Made by a program: the position numbers and the translations under genes | Part shown: one piece after another, positions 59,090-64,000 of the stretch | Position numbering within the stretch: position 1 is the first letter of the stretch | How the letters are laid out: the number at the start of each line of letters is the position of its first letter | The notes under the pieces: model-generated | Told to the model about the DNA's origin: nothing | The model's database searches: none | The model's input: only the letters and a program-made list of their open reading frames with translations | Source: Diorhabda sublineata | Lineage: Eukaryota > Arthropoda > Insecta > Coleoptera > Chrysomelidae | Reading direction: 5' to 3' | Length of the DNA: 64,000 nt | NCBI RefSeq assembly: GCF_026230105.1 | Contig: NC_079477.1 | Location: 8,995,001 to 9,059,000 of the forward strand

Positions 59090-60320
59090 CAAATATCCGA
59101 TTTTGTATCGAAGTATTCAATTCTCTCTACCATCATAGCGACTTTCACCTGTGTTCCACAATCCTCTCTTCTACGCAACGATTTATGCCAACCAAATTCT
59201 GATAGACAGTAGCTAAATCGTAAAACAGAAAGTATTTCACACGATGTTGAATCTGGTGAATCAAGAGGATCTGGACAACCAAGAAGACTTGTTATGGACA
59301 AAAACTGGAGATACCAAAGCGAATATTACAACGGCGCGTAGTTAAGATGATGAAGAAAATTTTTAATGTGTTTTTAAGGTCTACAGTTATCCCAACTATG
59401 CTTGTGGACGGTCTACAAATTTAGTATGACATTACGTTGCTCTACAGTATTTTAATAAATTGAATATCGTGACAATTCAAGTACTGTAAGAAGAACAGGT
59501 CTCAAGCTTCATAAAAAAACTAGTTTTATCTCTAATGCACTTTGAATGAATCATTATTCTCTATCTTCATTTTTCTCGGTAGAAGCTCAAAACCACATTA
59601 AAAAGTTAATTACCAAAATATCAAATAATAATTAAAGATCTTGATATTTGTATCTTCCCAACTCAACTTCCCAATTCACTTTCCATGTACAACATCAAAA
59701 AATTCGTGATTCATCTAAAAATCAGTTTTCTGTTAATTAATCAAAATTTTTGTTCCTATTCCATGTTTTAATGAGATATTTGCAACATATCCGGTTTCAA
59801 AAACATAAAAATTACAAACAGGAGCTATCGTCTTCCATAACTGCAATTCTCTAGCATTTTTTCTTATGATCAAACATTCCTTGTAACTAGTATCATTGTC
59901 AATCAATAATATTCCGATCTGATTTGATAAAAGTAAACGTCAGATAATATTTTTAAGGACACCCTTCTACTTAATTCTTATTTGAGTTACTAGAGGCATA
60001 TGTATCTCTTACTGTTACATTATTTCAGTGATGAAAACCTTTGGTGTATGCATTGGATTATCTTTCGAAATAATCTTTTTTGAAACCACGTGATTATTAA
60101 CAGTAAAATAAAAAAATTAAAGTTTAGAATTAGATGCTTTCACTTTGTTATAAGTATACATGGAATAATTTTAGTTAAACCGTACATATGTACAATATTG
60201 TATACTTCTTATTAAAATTAATTAATTTAAAATTTAGATGCTTACTTGAACACACTTCTTACGTCTCATTAATGCGGCGTATAGAATTCGTGTGTGATTA
60301 TTGATTTCTGTAGCTCAAAA
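59090..60320. other. No recognisable gene
   Basis: The 72-codon minus frame at 59083-59301 and other short frames show no family. AT-rich throughout. Confidence 0.35.
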
Positions 60321-60329
60321 GTTAGAAGA

Positions 60330-60955
60330 ATAAGGTCTATGATTTTCTTATCGGTTTTACGGCTTCTACAATTCTTCTCCATAAGCTGTGATCTGTATTT
60401 CTGAACTCCAATCTTCTACTTCTCTAATATCTTCGACACTACATCCAACCAATTTTTGGTTTTTCTCTTATTCTTTTACCAACTTTTTCGTTGACTTTTT
60501 GGGCATCTATTTTCCGGCATACTGTTCGTCGTCAAAACATTATACATATTCTAATTTTGGATTCTCTAGTTAACTCGAGCTTCGCCATATTCTGGCGTAA
60601 CACCATATATGTTGTTTTCTTTTCTTTTAATTTCATTCCTTATTGTTTGTAATCAGTTTACTTTAAGTTATTTAAAATCCTTTTCTGTTCTTCTTTTTAA
60701 AATGACTTTGTCTCCATATAGAATTATTTACAGATAATCTTGAAAACATGCAGTTTTGTTTATATCCTGCTTTTTCGTACACAATTTTGTCAAAACTAGA
60801 TTGAAAGTCACAGTCGATATTAGATCTCTTTGCTTTAGTCCCTTCTGAAAGCTAAATTTCTCTGCTACAGCTTTGTCGCTCATGACTCTATTATGTGAGT
60901 TGTCTAATGTCATATATCATCTTGACTAGCTTCCTATTAGATTCAAGGCAATATA
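60330..60955 (-). pseudogene. RTE-like LINE relic with internal deletion
   Basis: On the minus strand, 60728-60913 reads AEKFSFQKGLKQRDLISTVTFNLVL, the reverse transcriptase strand F-x-x-x-x-GLRQGDxLSxxLFNLxLE with glycine and proline positions mutated. At 60370-60480, after frameshifts, come NWLDVVSKILEKLK and TDHSLWRRIVEAVKP, the tail motif RWLDxVxxDLxxLxxxxWxxxAxDRxxWRRIVEEAK. The catalytic FADD region between them is deleted or unreadable. It belongs to a different subgroup from the 54-kb copy, judging from the tail. Inactive. Confidence 0.65.
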
Positions 60956-60959
60956 CCTT

Positions 60960-61405
60960 TCATTTCTATCTATTCTGCCATGCACATATAGTTGCGAGTC
61001 TTATTATCAAGGATAACGAGTAGGTAAAACAATAATTAACTTTCGATTAACAACTTAGAACTTGTATATTTAAGAAAAAAGTGGAGTTGATAGATAGTGA
61101 ATGTGACATATAAGATTAAACTTAGCTTATATACCCCGCGCGTGCCTAACCTCTAAAAGCAGCGTAGATCCACAAGAAGTGACTAAGGTCTCGTTAGAGA
61201 TGCGTGAGTCGAAAAAGTCTCCCTTGGATTTGTTTGTGTGAGAAATAGGAGGTATATGTTGATTTTGCCTTAAACTTGCTACCAGGTGTATCTCGAATAG
61301 GATCAGGTTAATCGCATGCCGAGAAAAGTGAGGTTATTAAAAAAGGTACTTTGGAATTGAGGCATTAAGGCAACTTGAAATTCTCTTAGTCAGGCGGGTA
61401 ATGAA
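60960..61405. other. No recognisable gene
   Basis: Slightly less AT-rich sequence at 61130-61230; no frame or repeat recognised. Confidence 0.35.
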
Positions 61406-61409
61406 GAAA

Positions 61410-61535
61410 TATTGATCTATTGAGGAAATTGTTCGCCAAACCGTTGAAGAATAAAAAATGTCGTAAATTAAAGTGTACCCTTATTATGTGTTTTTAAATA
61501 GGATGAGAGAGGTACATATGGCGTGGTCGCCACGC
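61410..61535. repeat. Dispersed repeat, copy B
   Basis: Partner of 56395-56515. Its last part contains the short hairpin GCGTGGTCGCCACGC. Confidence 0.45.
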
Positions 61536-61539
61536 ATCA

Positions 61540-62550
61540 ATTCCATAAACATGTAGGCCTATAGATTATGTAAATTATCGTCAATATCTAATTCGTTGCT
61601 CCTATTAATTTCTAGAAATCTCCTTTATATTCTTACACTCTTGTTCTCAGTAATCTTGTGATCATTGTGTTATAATTCTAGCTACAACTTTATCTAATTA
61701 AAAAATATTGCAATGCTTTGTAGACAAAATTTATGTCTCATCCATTCAACGTGTTTTGTATCAATAAAACTAATAGTTACTCATTAAAGAATAGAAAAAA
61801 ACAAGAGATTGTTGATATTTCAACTCTAATTTCTATTTCTGAGAAAGTTACTTCAATTGCAATTTACATTAATTTCTATATCGCCCTCCACCTTATTTCT
61901 GTTATTATCCAAGTACATATTCCTATAATGAGTTGCAATAGGATATGCAAATTGGAACTATGGCACAAAATATATAATTCCTTCAACTAATCGATTGCTA
62001 CAAGATAACCAGTTTGGTAAAAGTAACACATCTATAAACATGTTAATAGATGTAAATTATATGATAATGAAAACGTATAAACACGAATTAAAGTTTCACA
62101 AACTACGTGAAATCTTATAAATTCTCCTAGTTAAAGAGAAGTACTTAGCGTTCTCTTATTTTTTGATGTTAGAAAATAGTATAAACGATGGGGAAACATA
62201 TCAACAACTTTTAAAAATTTGTCTGGAAGCCACTGTCTCACAAATAGAGATGTTAAACACCAATTGTTTGCTGTATCGATAGACATCTGGTGCATTAGGG
62301 GAGTGCGTGGATTAATTGATAGCCAAAAATTATAGGGAGAACAAACAATCGAGCTTTTAGATCGCTGTGATTTTTAGATTGAAATTAAATTTGTAATTAA
62401 AAGTTCAGTAAATATTTCAATCGTATAAGAATTTGTATTTATTGTGAATAAAGTACTAGATACTGTAGTACAGAATTGATAAAGAAGTTAGCTTACAATG
62501 ATTTACGAGGAAAAATCTAATCATTTCATTAAATACAAAGGTTGCATCCA
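61540..62550. other. No recognisable gene
   Basis: An 85-codon forward frame (61733-61990) of ordinary composition has no recognised family. The rest is AT-rich. Confidence 0.35.
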
Positions 62551-62559
62551 TCACTGACA

Positions 62560-63240
62560 GCATTGTAGGAAGGTTTCTTTGAAAATGTCTTTCACCTATC
62601 CAGCAAGGGCCGTCCTACCTAGAAACTTTTTCTTTTTAGCACTTTCTCTATTTTCAAGCAGATAGAAGCCGTATAATATTATAATATTTGATTAATAAGG
62701 CGGATCTAGACAGATAGAAAGATTTTTCATGGCCAAAAATGAATCAAAGACTAGTTTTGGTTCATCGCGTTGTCATGGTAGAATGAAAAGCTGTTGACCT
62801 CTTTTTTCGTATATTTCTTGACACATAGTTTGGGAAATTTTCCAGTACACTGAACAAGATTACAGTTGTTCCTTTTTGTACAAAATCCGATCGCAGTATG
62901 TTCTCAGAATCGAATAAAACAAAGACGATGACCTTTATGTTCTATTTCGATTGACGAGTCACTGGTCGTTCATTGAGACCTCTGAATTTACAACCATTGA
63001 CATCACTCTTATCTTCAGTAACAATTTTGGTTATGAAATTGGAGCGCACGATATATCTTTTGTTCATCTAGTAATGTTACAGAGCAAATTATGCACTTAA
63101 TTGTAAACCATCTGTGAAAAGTTTCATTTTTTTCATCAACCTCGTGGATAGTCAATTGCCTATTCTCGTTTTGTTTCAATGTTGACGAAGACCTTTCCAA
63201 CAGTTCTTAAAGCTATATTATATCAATAGGTATTAGGAAG
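62560..63240 (-). pseudogene. Mariner transposase relic
   Basis: Minus-strand frames keep an N-terminal stretch (NRQLTIHEVDEKNETF, 63100-63180) and the region of the first aspartate (FITKIVTEDKSD, 63000-63040, with glutamate pairing partly lost). They also keep TRQSK-NIKVIVFVLFDSENIL (62900-62960), FVQKGTTV, and a second-aspartate remnant YHDNA near 62770. The third block is not readable. It fits the rosa-like mariner group, as does the relic at 17.6 kb. Inactive. Confidence 0.65.
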
Positions 63241-63249
63241 TGAGCTAAA

Positions 63250-64000
63250 TCTATGACTGAACTCTGTTTAATACTATGTTTGTTGCCTATTATTATGCTT
63301 TTATCAATTTTTTCACATATAACTTGGAATAAGATAGTTCCAGAAATAATTTTCTCATAAATTTATGATATTAGTATGAAAAATTATTAGGTACCAGATA
63401 GAATTTCCATCTAACCTTGATAATATTAATGTCAGTTGTGAAGCGACTGGACGTGGACTAAGACAACGTGCAAAAAATTTCATAAATTTTCTTTGGAAGT
63501 TAAGATGTTGGTCGTTGATTGATAATAGTCTCTTATCATTGCATCATGACTTCCAAAAACCAAAACTAATATTTTTCTTACCTGCTTTTCGCGTTCTAGG
63601 GTACTTCATCTATCCTTGATCATAATAAAAGAAAACAAATAACGAAACCTCTAAATAAATACCGGCAATAAATATCAGTAATGACAAGGTTAATTTTATC
63701 CAATGAGTAGATTATACTGACATTTTGTTCATTTTTAAACAAAAGTAAGTGGATTTATCCTAAAATTTTAAGCTTCGCCTTTAAAAAGAATAACAACAAA
63801 ATTATAATGTAATTGCGAGCCTGAGCTCTATCTTTAAGACATATTGTTCCATATTTTATTACTGAGAAAAAATACTAATATGTTTAATAGAAAACGAGAA
63901 ATAACGATAAAAATAGGTGTAAACTAGGCCAGTTTTCAAAAAAAAAAGTTGATAATAAATCTTTTCGACAAATCTTAGCTCAAAGCTCACATCAAAGAAA
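63250..64000. other. No recognisable gene; one imperfect hairpin
   Basis: AT-rich DNA. At 63493-63556, TTGGAAGT pairs with ACTTCCAA around a GATG/CATC pairing and a terminal TGATAA/TTATCA stem, forming an interrupted 64-base hairpin. No coding frame is recognised. Confidence 0.35.

Noticed and set aside
1..64000. tRNA and rRNA genes
   Set aside because: I looked for the GGTTCGAATC-type B box with a paired acceptor stem and for conserved rRNA blocks on both strands, and saw none. A covariance-model scan would settle it.

Overview
The window looks like euchromatic insect DNA, most likely from a transposon-rich, AT-rich genome such as a beetle's. The species cannot be fixed from the sequence. 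Evidence for an insect is the Wnt exon with intron borders, eukaryotic CDP-diacylglycerol synthases, a short block of the insect telomere motif, and many mariner, Jockey-like, RTE-like, Penelope-like and Helitron remnants. Most of the 64 kb is non-coding or decayed mobile DNA. Only a few open frames look like live genes.

Layout. 0-6 kb: a mariner relic, a Jockey-like LINE relic, the first intact CDP-diacylglycerol synthase gene (3471-4619, +) and another Jockey-like relic ending beside an (AT)n run. 6-15 kb: a GIY-YIG relic, LINE RNase H relics, and a second intact CDP-diacylglycerol synthase gene (11656-12825, +). 16-23 kb: a fold-back block with a perfect 36-bp palindrome, two mariner relics and a LINE relic. 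23.5-24.5 kb: a satellite array of about eight ~120-bp units with three-unit higher-order periodicity. 24.6-24.9 kb: a possible LTR. 30.8-32.4 kb: an unassigned element with long inverted repeats. 33-37.5 kb: three mariner relics. 38.2-39.6 kb: a fold-back element and a Penelope-like tail. 39934-40202: one internal exon of a Wnt gene, best matched by eye to Wnt10. 43.07-45.07 kb: a complete Tc1/mariner-superfamily element with ~394-bp inverted repeats and an open transposase. 47.66-49.39 kb: a decayed relative. 50-56 kb: an unidentified broken coding stretch, a Helitron helicase relic and a long RTE-like reverse transcriptase copy. 57-63 kb: IS630/Tc1-like, RTE-like and mariner relics.

How they relate. 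The two CDP-diacylglycerol synthases are collinear tandem paralogs (about 57% identical by hand count) and should act in phospholipid synthesis at the ER. The Wnt exon belongs to a long gene whose other exons were not found here. The rest is a layered transposon graveyard with one element, at 43-45 kb, that looks recent. I found no cellular operon-like or defence-like system. The best candidates for something undescribed are the long-inverted-repeat elements, the higher-order satellite and the tandem intron-poor CDP-diacylglycerol synthases. All family assignments were made by reading translations by eye, without database searches.
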